DNA of 64,000 nt from Chryseobacterium sp. MA9 (GCF_024399315.1 NZ_CP075170.1:1922001-1986000), one strand, 5' to 3'. Numbered from the stretch's first letter, positions 8,529 through 17,695 are shown. The notes: a model not told the origin generated them from the letters alone. Translations and numbers: made by a program.

Positions 8529-8600
8529 TTATACTGAAATCCTGTTATTGTTCAAAAACTGAATTCGATATTCCTTCGGTGTTAAGCCTGCAATCTCTTT
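8529..8600 (-). pseudogene. AraC gene 3'-end fragment, copy 1
   Basis: Read on the minus strand, the last 23 codons encode EIAGLTPKEYRIQF, then LNNNRISV and a stop. This matches the C-terminus of the intact AraC protein at 8906-9796 except for K to E and S to N. Beyond the K-E-I-A start the frame runs into unrelated sequence (ISKLPLFDFP). It is a truncated remnant with no start codon or DNA-binding domain. Confidence 0.75.
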
Positions 8601-8717
8601 AGGAAAATCAAAAAGTGGAAGTTTTGATATTCCTAAAAAACAACTTTTTGAATTCTCAACTTATCTTGATTAAGTTACTACAATACTTCCAGCATCCGAC
8701 TTCCAGCTTCCAGCCTA

Positions 8718-8789
8718 TTATACTGAAATCCTGTTATTGTTCAAAAACTGAATTCGATATTCCTTCGGTGTTAAGCCTGCAATCTCTTT
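8718..8789 (-). pseudogene. AraC gene 3'-end fragment, copy 2
   Basis: Same 72-base C-terminal fragment as the copy at 8529, with the same two differences from the intact gene (Glu instead of Lys before Ile-Ala-Gly, Asn instead of Ser before Asn-Asn). The two fragments agree with each other better than with the intact gene, so the duplication of the fragment came after divergence or gene conversion. Confidence 0.75.
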
Positions 8790-8905
8790 AGGAAAATCAA
8801 AAAGTGGAAGTTTTGATATTCCTAAAAACAACTTTTTGAATTCTCAACTTATCTTGATTAAGTTACTACAATACTTCCAGCATCCGACTTCCAGCTTCCA
8901 GCCTA

Positions 8906-9796
8906 TTATACTGAAATCCTGTTATTGCTCAAAAACTGAATTCGATATTCCTTCGGTGTTAAGCCCGCAATCTTTTTGAAAAGCTGGGTAAAATGGGAGG
9001 CAGTATGAAAATTCAGTTCGTAAGCAATCTCTGCAATGTCTTTGCTCGAGTGAAGTAATGCTTTGCTGTAATTGATATCAATCTCATTGATCCACTGTTT
9101 TGGGGATTTCTGGGTAACACCTTTTACACATTTATTCAGATAACTTTCTGTTACAGACAGTTTATCGGCATAGAATGCTACTCTTTTTTCCCCCACATGA
9201 TACTTAAACAAAAGATCCCGGAACTGAAGGGATAACTCCATAGGGCGTGTCGCAGATTTGTGATGGGTATCAGAATCTGTACTCAGCATCTTGATTAATA
9301 TAAGATGAAGCATCGTTACTACTACATCATTGATATTGAGATTATTTAGCCACAATTCCTGCTCCATAATGGGAAGAAGCTGTGTAATAGTTCCGTAGGT
9401 CAGACTGTCAAGATTCAGGAAGGGAGTCATGAAAAAGATACTGCTTTTATGTTTAGGCAGTTCCTGTTCGGACAGGATATTGTTCTCGTAAGCCAGGAAG
9501 AAACCTTCAATATCCTCCGATAACTCAACAGTTGCCGTGATTGTTCCTTGTTTGATAAAGATAACCCCTCCTTTTTCAGCATGATATTCTTTATTTTCAA
9601 GGTATTGTCTGATATGACCATTGGTAACGAAGATAATAAAGTTGAACGTTGTACGGTACGGAATCACAGGCATCAGAATTCCTTTAAGATAGTTTTCTAT
9701 CCGATAGAGCTGTATATCAGCATTATTGGCTAATATCTTGTCCGCAATATTCGGAAGAAAAAGCTTTTTATATTGAAAATTGGATAGTACTTCCAT
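8906..9796 (-). CDS. AraC family transcriptional regulator
   Basis: Protein of 296 residues: an N-terminal cupin-like ligand domain (about 20-150, with a GGVIFIKQGTITA core) and a C-terminal AraC helix-turn-helix pair (about 190-290), ending SHFTQLFKKIAGLTPKEYR. The final 65 bases lie inside the third copy of the tandem array, so the array probably formed by duplication around this gene's tail. It stands alone on the minus strand. The TonB receptor gene of the urea locus ends 166 bases upstream of its start, separated by a purine-rich/pyrimidine-rich repeat. Ligand and targets unknown. Confidence 0.9.
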   Translation of the reverse strand: MEVLSNFQYKKLFLPNIADKILANNADIQLYRIENYLKGILMPVIPYRTTFNFIIFVTNGHIRQYLENKEYHAEKGGVIFIKQGTITATVELSEDIEGFFLAYENNILSEQELPKHKSSIFFMTPFLNLDSLTYGTITQLLPIMEQELWLNNLNINDVVVTMLHLILIKMLSTDSDTHHKSATRPMELSLQFRDLLFKYHVGEKRVAFYADKLSVTESYLNKCVKGVTQKSPKQWINEIDINYSKALLHSSKDIAEIAYELNFHTASHFTQLFKKIAGLTPKEYRIQFLSNNRISV

Positions 9797-9962
9797 ATCC
9801 TTGTTATGATTATTTAAAGTTATACAAAATATTTTAAAGCAAAGGAGGCAAGCGAAAGAGTGAAAAAGCTAAAGTGTAAATAGTAAAACTCCGAAACATG
9901 TAACCCGAAAAAAAATTTACTCTCTCCAACCCTTATACTCTTTCAACTTCTCACTCTCCTAT

Positions 9963-12209
9963 TTAGAACTTATAATACACTCCTACTCTCACTCCAAAAG
10001 GGCTTCCCGGAGTATAAGTAAGATCTGTAATAGGCTCTGCTTCTCCTTTTAGCTGAGTTTCTGTTGCAAACTGGGCTTCGTTCCATTTCACATTGAAAAG
10101 GTTGTTCAGCTGAACATTCGCTCCCCATTTCTGACGGTTATAGGAAAGCATAAGGTCATTGACAAAGTAAGCTTTGGTTCTGATGCTGTTATCTTCTACA
10201 GCCGGTCTTGCCCCGAGATATCTATATTGGACTCCCAAAGAAAAACCATGCAGAAAATCCCAGTTTACCGATCCTGTACTGGTTACTACCGGAGCCAGTG
10301 GAACATAGTCCTGTCCTTTCTGTTCTTCGGTAAATCTTGCATGGGAATAATTGATATCTGCATTCAGATAAAAGTTTTCCAAAGGCTGGAAACGAACTCC
10401 AAGATCTGCCCCGAAGCGTCTTGATTTTCCGGAAGGCTCTACCACTGCATCATCTCCTACATAGACAAACTCCTGCTGAAGATCCATATACCATAATGCC
10501 GGAGTAATAATCAATGATTTGAATGGATGCAACCTCACTCCAAAATCTGCTCCAATAGAGTACGGAAGGGTATTTTCGTTCTTATTGGGAATTACCACTC
10601 TCAGGTCATTGGAGTGAAAGCCCATTCCTGTTTTCAGGAACCACATCACATTATCGTTCTGAGCATAAGAAAAATTCAATTTTGGACTCAGTCTTGTTGC
10701 TTCTTTTGACTGTCCGGACGGAAGCTGTTCTACGTCCAGCAGATTGTGCATATTAAAAATAAAATGATCCACTCTCAAAGCTGGGTTAATAGTCCACTTT
10801 CCGGTTTTCCACACCAACCCTGAGTATGCATGAAGATTGGTTTCCGTTCCTGTCACATCTGATAATCTGTCAAGCAGCATATCTCTGTGATAAACGTGGT
10901 TAAGCTGTAGAGTGTTGATATCATCATTTCTTAACCCTATTCCAGAAGTCCAGTTTAAAGAGCTATTGGCCAGGGCAAAAGTTTTGGTATATTTTACCTC
11001 GGCACCATAGATATTTCGTCCGTCAGTCTGTTGAATTTCATCTCCATGATCTTTATCTTTTAAATTAAAGGTGAAGTCAGAATACAGATTGAAATTATAC
11101 TTTGAATAGAAAGCCATGGCATCAATCTGCTCGGAAGGAGAAATAATATGCTTGAAGTTCATCTGAAGATTTGTTCTGGAAGTTTTTCCGCCTTCTGTAG
11201 GGTCTATACTTCCCCATCTGCCAATGATTCCTTCGTCTACGGCACGTTCCGGAATCTGTCCGGAAGCATTCCATGAAGAATTGAATGTAGAAAACTGGAT
11301 GTTGAAATAGTCTTTATCAGTAAGCCATTGATTGTATTTTCCAAAAATATTGACTCTGTTAAAATTCTGTTTTACATCAAAAGGTCCGTCTGTATAGTTG
11401 TATTCTGCTGCTATATATGCATTTTTTCGTCCCAGATCATCATGCAGAATATTGAACATTCCTAAGACTCTTTTTGAATTGAATGAACCTCCTTCCAGCT
11501 TAATCATACTGTTTTTTAACCCATTATATGTCTGAAAATCTACATATCCTGCAGTGTTAAAGTCTCCACGATCCATGTAATAAGCTCCTTTTCCGAAATC
11601 TATATTGTTTACTGTTTCAGGAATCACAAAATGCAGGTCAGAATATCCCTGACCGTGGGCATGAGAAACGATATTCACAGGCATTCCGTCTACGTTCACG
11701 CTTACATCGGTACCGTGATCAGCATCAAATCCTCTTAAAAAAAGCTGTTCAGCCTTTCCTCCACCAGCATGCTGTGCAATAAACAGTCCCGGAACTTTTC
11801 TCAACAGATCCTGTGCTGAGTTTACCGGAAATTTGTTCAGGTCAACCTTTGTAATGGCTGATAAAAACGAGCTGTGATTGATGGCCACTTCTGAGATCTG
11901 AAAAGGCTTATGCTGTAAAAAAATAACTTTATTTTTATCTTCATCATTGGTCACCACCCATTTTACCTCATCATATCCCTGACGACTGATCACAAGGGTA
12001 TCAGGAAGGGATTTTACAGGAATGGCAAATGTGCCGTCTGTTCCTGTATGGGTATGGCTGTTTCCGTGGTCATATTTTACCAAAGCATCAGCAATGGGAA
12101 ATTTGTCATCTGCATCTTTTATCAGCAACTGTTTTTCGGCTTCCTGCGCTATCATTCTTCCACTGAATGCCATGACCAGAAATACAGCTGCTATTTTCGT
12201 TATTTTCAT
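9963..12209 (-). CDS. TonB-dependent outer membrane receptor of the urea/nickel locus
   Basis: Outer-membrane 22-strand receptor of 748 residues for energised uptake. Signal peptide 1-21 (ending IAQ), a carboxypeptidase-regulatory-like domain (about 25-105), a plug domain (about 115-225, with DLLRKVPGLFI and LFLRGFDADHGTDVSVNVDG), then the barrel ending in an aromatic residue (VGVYYKF). It lies at the 3' end of the urease gene run, 191 bases after the urea transporter gene. The plug and N-terminus are rich in His (GNSHTHTG, VSHAHGQG), which would fit a nickel or nickel-chelate substrate. That assignment is inferred from context only. Confidence 0.88.
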   Translation of the reverse strand: MKITKIAAVFLVMAFSGRMIAQEAEKQLLIKDADDKFPIADALVKYDHGNSHTHTGTDGTFAIPVKSLPDTLVISRQGYDEVKWVVTNDEDKNKVIFLQHKPFQISEVAINHSSFLSAITKVDLNKFPVNSAQDLLRKVPGLFIAQHAGGGKAEQLFLRGFDADHGTDVSVNVDGMPVNIVSHAHGQGYSDLHFVIPETVNNIDFGKGAYYMDRGDFNTAGYVDFQTYNGLKNSMIKLEGGSFNSKRVLGMFNILHDDLGRKNAYIAAEYNYTDGPFDVKQNFNRVNIFGKYNQWLTDKDYFNIQFSTFNSSWNASGQIPERAVDEGIIGRWGSIDPTEGGKTSRTNLQMNFKHIISPSEQIDAMAFYSKYNFNLYSDFTFNLKDKDHGDEIQQTDGRNIYGAEVKYTKTFALANSSLNWTSGIGLRNDDINTLQLNHVYHRDMLLDRLSDVTGTETNLHAYSGLVWKTGKWTINPALRVDHFIFNMHNLLDVEQLPSGQSKEATRLSPKLNFSYAQNDNVMWFLKTGMGFHSNDLRVVIPNKNENTLPYSIGADFGVRLHPFKSLIITPALWYMDLQQEFVYVGDDAVVEPSGKSRRFGADLGVRFQPLENFYLNADINYSHARFTEEQKGQDYVPLAPVVTSTGSVNWDFLHGFSLGVQYRYLGARPAVEDNSIRTKAYFVNDLMLSYNRQKWGANVQLNNLFNVKWNEAQFATETQLKGEAEPITDLTYTPGSPFGVRVGVYYKF

Positions 12210-12270
12210 TTTTTTGTTTAGTTATATTTTAATTTAATATGTATTTTGATTGTAGAAACTGGAGCTATGC

Positions 12271-12308
12271 CAATAGTGAATTTTGCTTCACAAGTGAATG
12301 GTCAATTA
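12271..12308. repeat. Dispersed repeat fragment (GTGAATTTTGCTTC type)
   Basis: The sequence CAATAGTGAATTTTGCTTCACAAGTGAATGGTCAATTA closely matches the left half of the element at 39729 and resembles the one at 58643. It lies between the urea transporter and TonB receptor genes. It is followed by a pyrimidine-rich tract (CTTTCAACTTCC, CTCTCGCTCTC) of the kind found in several gaps here. Confidence 0.6.
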
Positions 12309-12400
12309 TCAGGAAAGAACTTTAAATCTTAAACCTTAAACTTTCAACTTCCTTACCCTCTCGCTCTCAAATCCTCCGACTCTCCAACCTATTAAAAACC

Positions 12401-13288
12401 TTAGCTTTTCACTTTAAGGAATACTTTCTGAATTAAAAGCGTCATCCACGTTCCGGCTACAAATGGGAAAGTAAATACTCCTCCAACGATATCCAGACAA
12501 TGATTATCGATCAAAAGGTCATCGATAGCAATGGTGATAAGAACGGCAATCAACACCCATAAACCGTCTGTTTTTTTGACTCCTGAAAAAACAATTGCTG
12601 AAAGAACTGCGTTAAAACCAAATAATCCCATGTGAATTTCTTTAATAGGTTCTCCATTCAACTGTGATAATCCCGCCCCAAGAATAGATGCGGCCAATCC
12701 GTATAAGGCAGCTATCGGAGAACTGATGAAAACAGCAAGAAAAAAAATCATTCCTGAAACAACTCCACCCTGAAATATCACCTCACCGAATCCGTTGGTA
12801 CAGGCAAGAAAGTCATCATATTCTGTAGGAACAACTTCACTACTCAACATCGCAGAGGGCGGAATGTGGGTAAAATGATGCAAAGCAAAAACCAATACCC
12901 ATGTAATGATGATGAAAGGAAAAGTAAACACCGGAATTTTCTTCTGTATAAAAAAATGCTGAATAACAGCGGCCAACGCTCCGCCCAACATGATTAAAAC
13001 CCAGATCAAAACCGTAGTCTCAAAAAGGAAGGATAATGCCACTCCCACAAGAGCCGCACTGAAACCATAAAGTCCAGCGTTGATTTCAGATTTGTCATAA
13101 TTAAGCTTCATTGCAGTAAAAGTTCCGGCTGCTGTTGAAAGCAATACCGCAACTCCACATTGCCAGCTTCCCATAAAGATTCCTATAAGAAACAAAAGCC
13201 CGGTCCATCTGTTTTCCTGAAGCATGATCTGCCCGATTCCTTTTAATATATTGTCTAAAAAGGGTGTTTTTTTGAAAAATTCGTTCAT
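12401..13288 (-). CDS. Urea transporter (UT family)
   Basis: Inner-membrane urea channel of the UT family, 295 residues. About ten hydrophobic helices are arranged as two homologous halves. The family repeat appears twice (NAGLYGFSAALVGVAL near residue 70 and MGLFGFNAVLSAIVF near 225). The LPxTA-type signature is replaced by variants (SSPIAALYG and FTFPFVAGTW). Position in the urease locus, between the nickel permease and the TonB receptor, supports urea as substrate. Gap to the permease gene is 153 bases. Confidence 0.92.
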   Translation of the reverse strand: MNEFFKKTPFLDNILKGIGQIMLQENRWTGLLFLIGIFMGSWQCGVAVLLSTAAGTFTAMKLNYDKSEINAGLYGFSAALVGVALSFLFETTVLIWVLIMLGGALAAVIQHFFIQKKIPVFTFPFIIITWVLVFALHHFTHIPPSAMLSSEVVPTEYDDFLACTNGFGEVIFQGGVVSGMIFFLAVFISSPIAALYGLAASILGAGLSQLNGEPIKEIHMGLFGFNAVLSAIVFSGVKKTDGLWVLIAVLITIAIDDLLIDNHCLDIVGGVFTFPFVAGTWMTLLIQKVFLKVKS

Positions 13289-13441
13289 AGTTTTTTTTAA
13301 TTGTATTTATAATTCAGAGTGATTTTAGATGCTAGTTTTTTGTTGCTAGATACTTGAAGCTGGAAGAAGAACTGAAAAGAGGAGATTTTACCTACAAACT
13401 CTCTTACCCTCAAACTCAACCACTAGAACCCCGAAACTCAT

Positions 13442-14143
13442 TTACCATCCAAGAAAGACCATTCCGACACCGCAAACGGTTACCACCGCTCCGCTTACCA
13501 CGCCCATATATCTTTCCAATTTTTCGGTATTGAATAGTGTTGAATATCCGTAACGTCCCAGAAGTACCATTCCGAGCATTGTCAGCACTGTAGTTATAGT
13601 GAAAGAAGTTACCAGTACTGCAATTTCAGACATGGAATGCTTTACTCCTGAATAAAATAATAAAGGAATCAAAGGTTCACTTGGCCCCATCACGAAAATC
13701 ATGAACAGTACAAGCGGAGTTACTTTTATTCTTTTTTGAGGCATTACGATTTCGCTGTGGTTATGTTCATATACATAAACATCATCACCCATCACATCAA
13801 AATGCTTATGCGGCTTGTTTCTGATTGCCTGAATCAGGCCATACACCAGATAAACTCCTCCAAAGATCAACAGGGCCCATCCTGAAAAATTCCCTCTGAT
13901 ATCCTGAAACCAGGAGATCTTATTGAGCTGCCATCCGAGGAAAACCCCAATAAAGCCTAAGATCAGAGAACTGAACACATGTCCAAATCCACAGACAACC
14001 GTTAATATAGCTGTTTTCATTCCGCTCCATTTTTTGGATTTTGAGATTACAATGAATGGCAGGTAATGATCCGGCCCTGAAGCTGTATGTATAAAACTTA
14101 TTGAAACGGCGCTTAAAAGAAGTGCCCAAACTGTACTATCCAT
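13442..14143 (-). CDS. UreH/NiCoT-type nickel permease
   Basis: Inner-membrane protein of 233 residues with six or more hydrophobic segments. The first helix carries HTASGPDH (residues 19-26), the counterpart of the HX4DH metal motif of nickel/cobalt permeases. The second signature, MGPSEPLIPLLFYSG, is typical of the urease-accessory UreH transmembrane proteins. A cytoplasmic loop near residues 110-130 is rich in His, Asp and Tyr (NKPHKHFDVMGDD, YEHNHSE) and may bind metal. It follows ureD by 34 bases, so it is very likely in the urease operon and supplies Ni(II). Confidence 0.88.
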   Translation of the reverse strand: MDSTVWALLLSAVSISFIHTASGPDHYLPFIVISKSKKWSGMKTAILTVVCGFGHVFSSLILGFIGVFLGWQLNKISWFQDIRGNFSGWALLIFGGVYLVYGLIQAIRNKPHKHFDVMGDDVYVYEHNHSEIVMPQKRIKVTPLVLFMIFVMGPSEPLIPLLFYSGVKHSMSEIAVLVTSFTITTVLTMLGMVLLGRYGYSTLFNTEKLERYMGVVSGAVVTVCGVGMVFLGW

Positions 14144-14177
14144 TTTTTAATTTATTTTTTTTACCTGAGAGCCTTTT

Positions 14178-14966
14178 CTATTCTAAAGACCAAAGGATTT
14201 CCTGAATATGCAGGAAGAAGTTATACATCACTTCACCTCCATGTCCCAAAGCTCTTACTACAAAACCGTTGTCTTCCATTGCGGAAACTCCTACTTCCAT
14301 TTCTTCATGATGTTGTGCAGCTGCTTCAACGATCTCTTCAATCAATCCGTTTTTATCTACATTTTCCTTTGTGCTGTAGAAGATCAGAGTTCCCTGATGG
14401 GTATACTGTTCCAGATTTCCGATGCTGCTGATCGGGATCATCTCAGGCTGGATCAAAACGTTATCTTTCACCACCAGTTTATTGTTATGATAAATTTCCA
14501 TGACATTCTGAAAACGCTTCAGTTTAAAAACTTCACCATAATGTTTTCTCCCACAGGTAATGATCTCACTGATGATGATCTGACTGTTTTTCCCGATATG
14601 AATATTCGCTTTGCTCTTAAAGTTGGAATCTTCATGGGGAACTATAGGATGAGGAACATAGGCAAAAGAAGTCTCATCTTCCATAGAAACATTGAGCTCC
14701 TGAAGTGCCTTGTCCTTCATATTGAACAGCCTCTGATAGGATTGTGACTGCAGCTGAAGAGCAGCTCCTTTTTCAAGGGCAACATCCAAATGGTAATGGT
14801 CTCCATCCAGAATTCCCGGAGAGGAGCTCATCACCATCTGATAGAGCTTTTTGTCACTTTTCCGCTGTCCTACAGAAACTACCCTGAAAGGGAGTGAGAC
14901 ATAAAGGTCTTTCACATAGGATTCTCCTCCCTTGAATCCTGCAATAATTTTTAAATGACTATCCAT
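14178..14966 (-). CDS. ureD: Urease accessory protein UreD
   Basis: Cytoplasmic scaffold of urease activation (262 residues). UreD binds apo-urease and docks UreF and UreG so nickel can reach the active site. Family marks are a Gly-Gly-x-Ser-Tyr-Val start, SPGILDGDHYHLDVALEKGA near residues 49-68, QSYQRLF, and the segment HPIVPHEDSNF. The coding region abuts ureG directly (the UreG stop codon is followed at once by the UreD start), so they are translated in sequence. Length is normal. Confidence 0.93.
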   Translation of the reverse strand: MDSHLKIIAGFKGGESYVKDLYVSLPFRVVSVGQRKSDKKLYQMVMSSSPGILDGDHYHLDVALEKGAALQLQSQSYQRLFNMKDKALQELNVSMEDETSFAYVPHPIVPHEDSNFKSKANIHIGKNSQIIISEIITCGRKHYGEVFKLKRFQNVMEIYHNNKLVVKDNVLIQPEMIPISSIGNLEQYTHQGTLIFYSTKENVDKNGLIEEIVEAAAQHHEEMEVGVSAMEDNGFVVRALGHGGEVMYNFFLHIQEILWSLE

Positions 14967-15605
14967 TTATCTTACCAGATTGGGTTCTTCAATTTCCTCT
15001 AAAAGAGCATATTTTTTAATCCAACCAATTACTTTGTCCAATCCCTCATCTGTTTTAAGATTTGTGAACACAAAAGGATTTCCTTTTCTCATTCTTCTGG
15101 CATCATTTTCCATCACTTCAAGGCTGGCTCCAACGTAAGGGGCAAGGTCAATTTTATTGATGATCAATAAGTCTGATCTTGTAATACCTGGACCTCCTTT
15201 TCTGGGGATTTTTTCTCCTTCTGCTACGTCGATGATGAAGATGGTAACATCTGCAAGATCCGGACTGAATGTTGCAGAAAGGTTATCACCTCCACTTTCG
15301 ATAAGAACCAGTTCTATCTCCGGAAAACGGGCTGCAAGCTCATCTACTGCTTCAAGATTCATACTTGCATCTTCACGAATGGCTGTGTGTGGGCATCCTC
15401 CAGTTTCTACCCCAATAATTCTGTCGTGGGGAAGAAGGCTGTTTTTCGCCATAAATTCAGCATCTTCTTTGGTATAAATATCATTCGTGATTACTCCAAG
15501 GTCATAAGTCCCGAATAGTTTTCTGCTTAAGCGTTCCAATAATGCAGTTTTTCCTGAACCTACAGGTCCCGCCACTCCTACTTTTATATACTTTCTATTT
15601 TCCAT
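14967..15605 (-). CDS. ureG: Urease accessory GTPase UreG
   Basis: SIMIBI-class GTPase that delivers Ni(II) to urease (212 residues). Visible motifs: P-loop GPVGSGKT (13-20), the nickel-binding Cys71-Pro72-His73 in GGCPH, the [13 protein letters not shown] switch and NKID for guanine. Unlike some UreG proteins there is no His-rich N-terminus, so no metal store. The gene abuts ureD downstream. Upstream lies a 200-base gap to ureF that holds no recognised gene, the largest break in the accessory group. Confidence 0.96.
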   Translation of the reverse strand: MENRKYIKVGVAGPVGSGKTALLERLSRKLFGTYDLGVITNDIYTKEDAEFMAKNSLLPHDRIIGVETGGCPHTAIREDASMNLEAVDELAARFPEIELVLIESGGDNLSATFSPDLADVTIFIIDVAEGEKIPRKGGPGITRSDLLIINKIDLAPYVGASLEVMENDARRMRKGNPFVFTNLKTDEGLDKVIGWIKKYALLEEIEEPNLVR

Positions 15606-15805
15606 TTTTTTTAATTTTAATTGATTTTTTAAACGCGATGGGCATTGTTTTTTATGAATTGATCATATGTAAGGGATGCAAAGGCATTTCATTCGGCTAA
15701 GAAGCATTCATATTCATTGAGTCTTGCGCTTCTTCACTTCCTTAGCTTTTCCAATCTTCTTTTATCATTTTGCCCTTCCTCCCTTTTGTCTTTTATTTTT
15801 ATTTT

Positions 15806-16504
15806 TTACGACATATAAAGTCTTGAATAAAGCCTTTCATGCTGCATACACCTGATATCAAAAGCGGTATTACAAAGCCCCACCATATCCCTGTCCAGTT
15901 CCATGGTTTCCCATACTGTTTTTTCCATTACAGGATACAGGGAAAACAGGATATCCTGCCCGTCCAGCTGCCCAAGAGGAACCAATTTTACAGCATTGGT
16001 AATCATTCCCGCCACTGAAGTATAATAGAATCCCAAAAGAGCTTCGTATAAAGGAATTTTCATCAGATAAGCATAAACTCCGAACACAATACAGTAATGG
16101 GAATTCGCTTCTTTATTCTGAACTGCTTTTTCAAAAGCCTCCATAAAAGGAAAACGATCTCTCCTTTTGAAGATTTTGATCAGTCTGAGCCCCAATTTCT
16201 GGCTGGCCTGGCGGATTTCTTTCGGACATTTTATCGCATTACATTCATTATCAAGAAGTATCAATGCCTCTAAGTCTCCTTTTTCTGCTGCTTTATAAGC
16301 CAGTTTTACAAAAGCTCCATCATTGAATTTAAGGTTGTACTGAAGCATATTCTGCACAAATTCTTTTGCGGTTGCCAGATTATGTACAATTCTTTCCTGT
16401 ACATAGGTTTCAAGCCCGTTAGAATGGGTATAACCACCAATGGGAAGTGTAGGATCTGCAAGATGAAGCAGCCCTGACAGGAAGTTTATATTCATGTTAT
16501 TCAT
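15806..16504 (-). CDS. ureF: Urease accessory protein UreF
   Basis: Helical accessory protein of 232 residues that bridges UreD and UreG. Family marks are the N-terminal LADPTLPIGGYTHSNGLE (about residues 16-33) and the C-terminal region ending HERLYSRLYMS. The start at 16504 overlaps the end of ureE by 8 bases (a second Met, three codons later, is equally usable), showing translational coupling. The 200 bases after its stop, before ureG, contain a decayed purine/pyrimidine-rich sequence. Confidence 0.93.
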   Translation of the reverse strand: MNNMNINFLSGLLHLADPTLPIGGYTHSNGLETYVQERIVHNLATAKEFVQNMLQYNLKFNDGAFVKLAYKAAEKGDLEALILLDNECNAIKCPKEIRQASQKLGLRLIKIFKRRDRFPFMEAFEKAVQNKEANSHYCIVFGVYAYLMKIPLYEALLGFYYTSVAGMITNAVKLVPLGQLDGQDILFSLYPVMEKTVWETMELDRDMVGLCNTAFDIRCMQHERLYSRLYMS

Positions 16505-17006
16505 CTTTTGGGGCAGCCATTTTTAGAATTTTTGTAAAAATTGTGGATCCCAGGCTTCCATGTCCGTGAGGTTCTACATTGGATTTAAGAATATTCAGCA
16601 GTTTCACAGATTGTTTTTCCGGCTTGAAGCCACTTGCCTCCAGCCATCTGAACATCGGCATTTCGAAAGGGAGCAGTACCTTATCATTCTGAATGAAAAG
16701 AGGAATATGTTTATTCCCAATCTCATAACACACGGTACCCATTTCCAGCAGTGAGGTTGGTGACATCACGATAGCTTCTGTTTCCAGAACATTTACCGCG
16801 ATTATTTTTTCTGCATCCTCAAAAAGAATATCTCCTTCGCGCAAACGCTGTCCTTCTCTGAGAAATTTGATTGCAACATCAGTTCCCTGTCTGGTTTTTT
16901 TACGCTGGATTCTTTTGGTCGTTTCAAACCATTCCAGATCAAGATAGTCTATGGTTTTCTCCGTAGAATTTTCAGAGAGATTGCCTATGATTTGATTAAT
17001 TATCAT
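16497..17006 (-). CDS. ureE: Urease accessory protein UreE (no His-rich tail)
   Basis: Nickel metallochaperone of 169 residues. An N-terminal peptide-binding domain (about 1-75, with RIQRKKTRQGTDVAIK) is followed by the metal-binding domain (to about 150, with GNKHIPLFI giving the conserved His). The C-terminus (HGHGSLGSTIFTKILKMAAP) lacks the His-rich extension of the Klebsiella protein, so it can carry but not store nickel. Its start overlaps the end of the upstream barrel gene by 11 bases and its end overlaps ureF by 8, so the barrel gene, ureE and ureF are coupled. Confidence 0.92.
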   Translation of the reverse strand: MIINQIIGNLSENSTEKTIDYLDLEWFETTKRIQRKKTRQGTDVAIKFLREGQRLREGDILFEDAEKIIAVNVLETEAIVMSPTSLLEMGTVCYEIGNKHIPLFIQNDKVLLPFEMPMFRWLEASGFKPEKQSVKLLNILKSNVEPHGHGSLGSTIFTKILKMAAPKDE

Positions 17007-17643
17007 TTTTAGATTTTTTTCTGAAGTCTAAGTTTTTGGAAATCCCCACTCCGAATGTTGAACCACTGATTCCTGCTACATAGCTCTTCGTCCAGCCTTC
17101 TTCTTTTGTTTTGGTCTGAAGCATGGATAGCTCTGCAAATTTGAATTTCAGTGCCCAGCCTCCTCCTAATAATATCCCAATCAAAGGATAGGCACGAAGA
17201 CGGAAGCCATTAAAATTCTGCATTGTATCAGCTGCTGTTGAAAGCTGTTGCCCCCAAACATAATGGGCATCTACCTGACCAATCAATACAAAGTATTTTC
17301 CCAGCATTAGTGATGGACTATACCAGATACCAGCTTCATTTTGTTTGTATATTACATTATGATCAGCTGTATTCTGCGAGTAAGCATAATTGACCCCGAT
17401 AAGATCATTGTTATTGATGAAGTACCCTACTCCAAGCGGTGCGCTGGAAACAGTACTGCTGCTGCTTGACGGGGTTGTAATTTTAGAATAGTCTAAGGAA
17501 CCATAGACCATAAACTGTCCTTTTGGTCCGTCTTCATCGCCTTTCAACCTGTGTCCGCCCAAAAACTGAGCGCTTATATTCGTTGAAAGCATGGACAGTC
17601 CGGCTACAGCAAGAGAAAAAACTCTTTTATTTAAATATTTCAT
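16996..17643 (-). CDS. Predicted outer-membrane beta-barrel protein inside the urease operon
   Basis: Protein of 215 residues with a clear signal peptide (MKYLNKRVFSLAVAGLSMLS, cleavage after ISA-Q near 25). The rest shows alternating beta-strand patterns with glycines and aromatics (GQFMVYGSLDYS, LIGVNYAYSQN, KYFVLIGQVDAHYVWG, FGVGISKNLDF), typical of an 8- to 10-stranded barrel. A Ser/Thr-rich loop (TPSSSSSTVSS) follows the first strand. It is not a known urease protein. The gene lies between ureC and ureE, overlaps ureE by 11 bases and follows ureC after a 14-bp palindrome. A small porin for urea or a nickel binder is possible, but function is unknown. Confidence 0.75.
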   Translation of the reverse strand: MKYLNKRVFSLAVAGLSMLSTNISAQFLGGHRLKGDEDGPKGQFMVYGSLDYSKITTPSSSSSTVSSAPLGVGYFINNNDLIGVNYAYSQNTADHNVIYKQNEAGIWYSPSLMLGKYFVLIGQVDAHYVWGQQLSTAADTMQNFNGFRLRAYPLIGILLGGGWALKFKFAELSMLQTKTKEEGWTKSYVAGISGSTFGVGISKNLDFRKKSKNDN

Positions 17644-17695
17644 TCTAAGCTTAGTTCTATAATTGTTTTACATTGTGTTGGATAAACTTTGATTA

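Larger units (their letters stand above)
8430..8970. repeat. Tandem array of 188/189-bp units
   Basis: Near-identical units start at 8452, 8641 and 8829 (same phase: CAACTTTTTGAATTCTC), giving periods of 189 and 188 bp. The first is preceded by a diverged piece from 8430. The third breaks off near 8970 inside the AraC gene. The units differ mainly in the A-run before CAAC (4, 6 and 5 A). Each contains the antisense 3' end of an AraC-type gene, a spacer with CTTCCAGCATCCGACTTCC, and an unrelated 60-base piece. Just upstream (8396-8434) the 14-mer ATGGAAGCTGGGAG occurs twice in tandem. Confidence 0.9.

Noticed and set aside
8430..8970. Repeat array read as a possible CRISPR
   Set aside because: The 188/189-bp units follow one another directly, contain no unique spacers of constant length, and no cas genes lie nearby. 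Each unit holds a gene tail.
14208..14747. 179-codon plus-strand frame opposite ureD
   Set aside because: UreD on the minus strand is well supported and abuts ureG. The antisense frame has no recognisable features or promoter.
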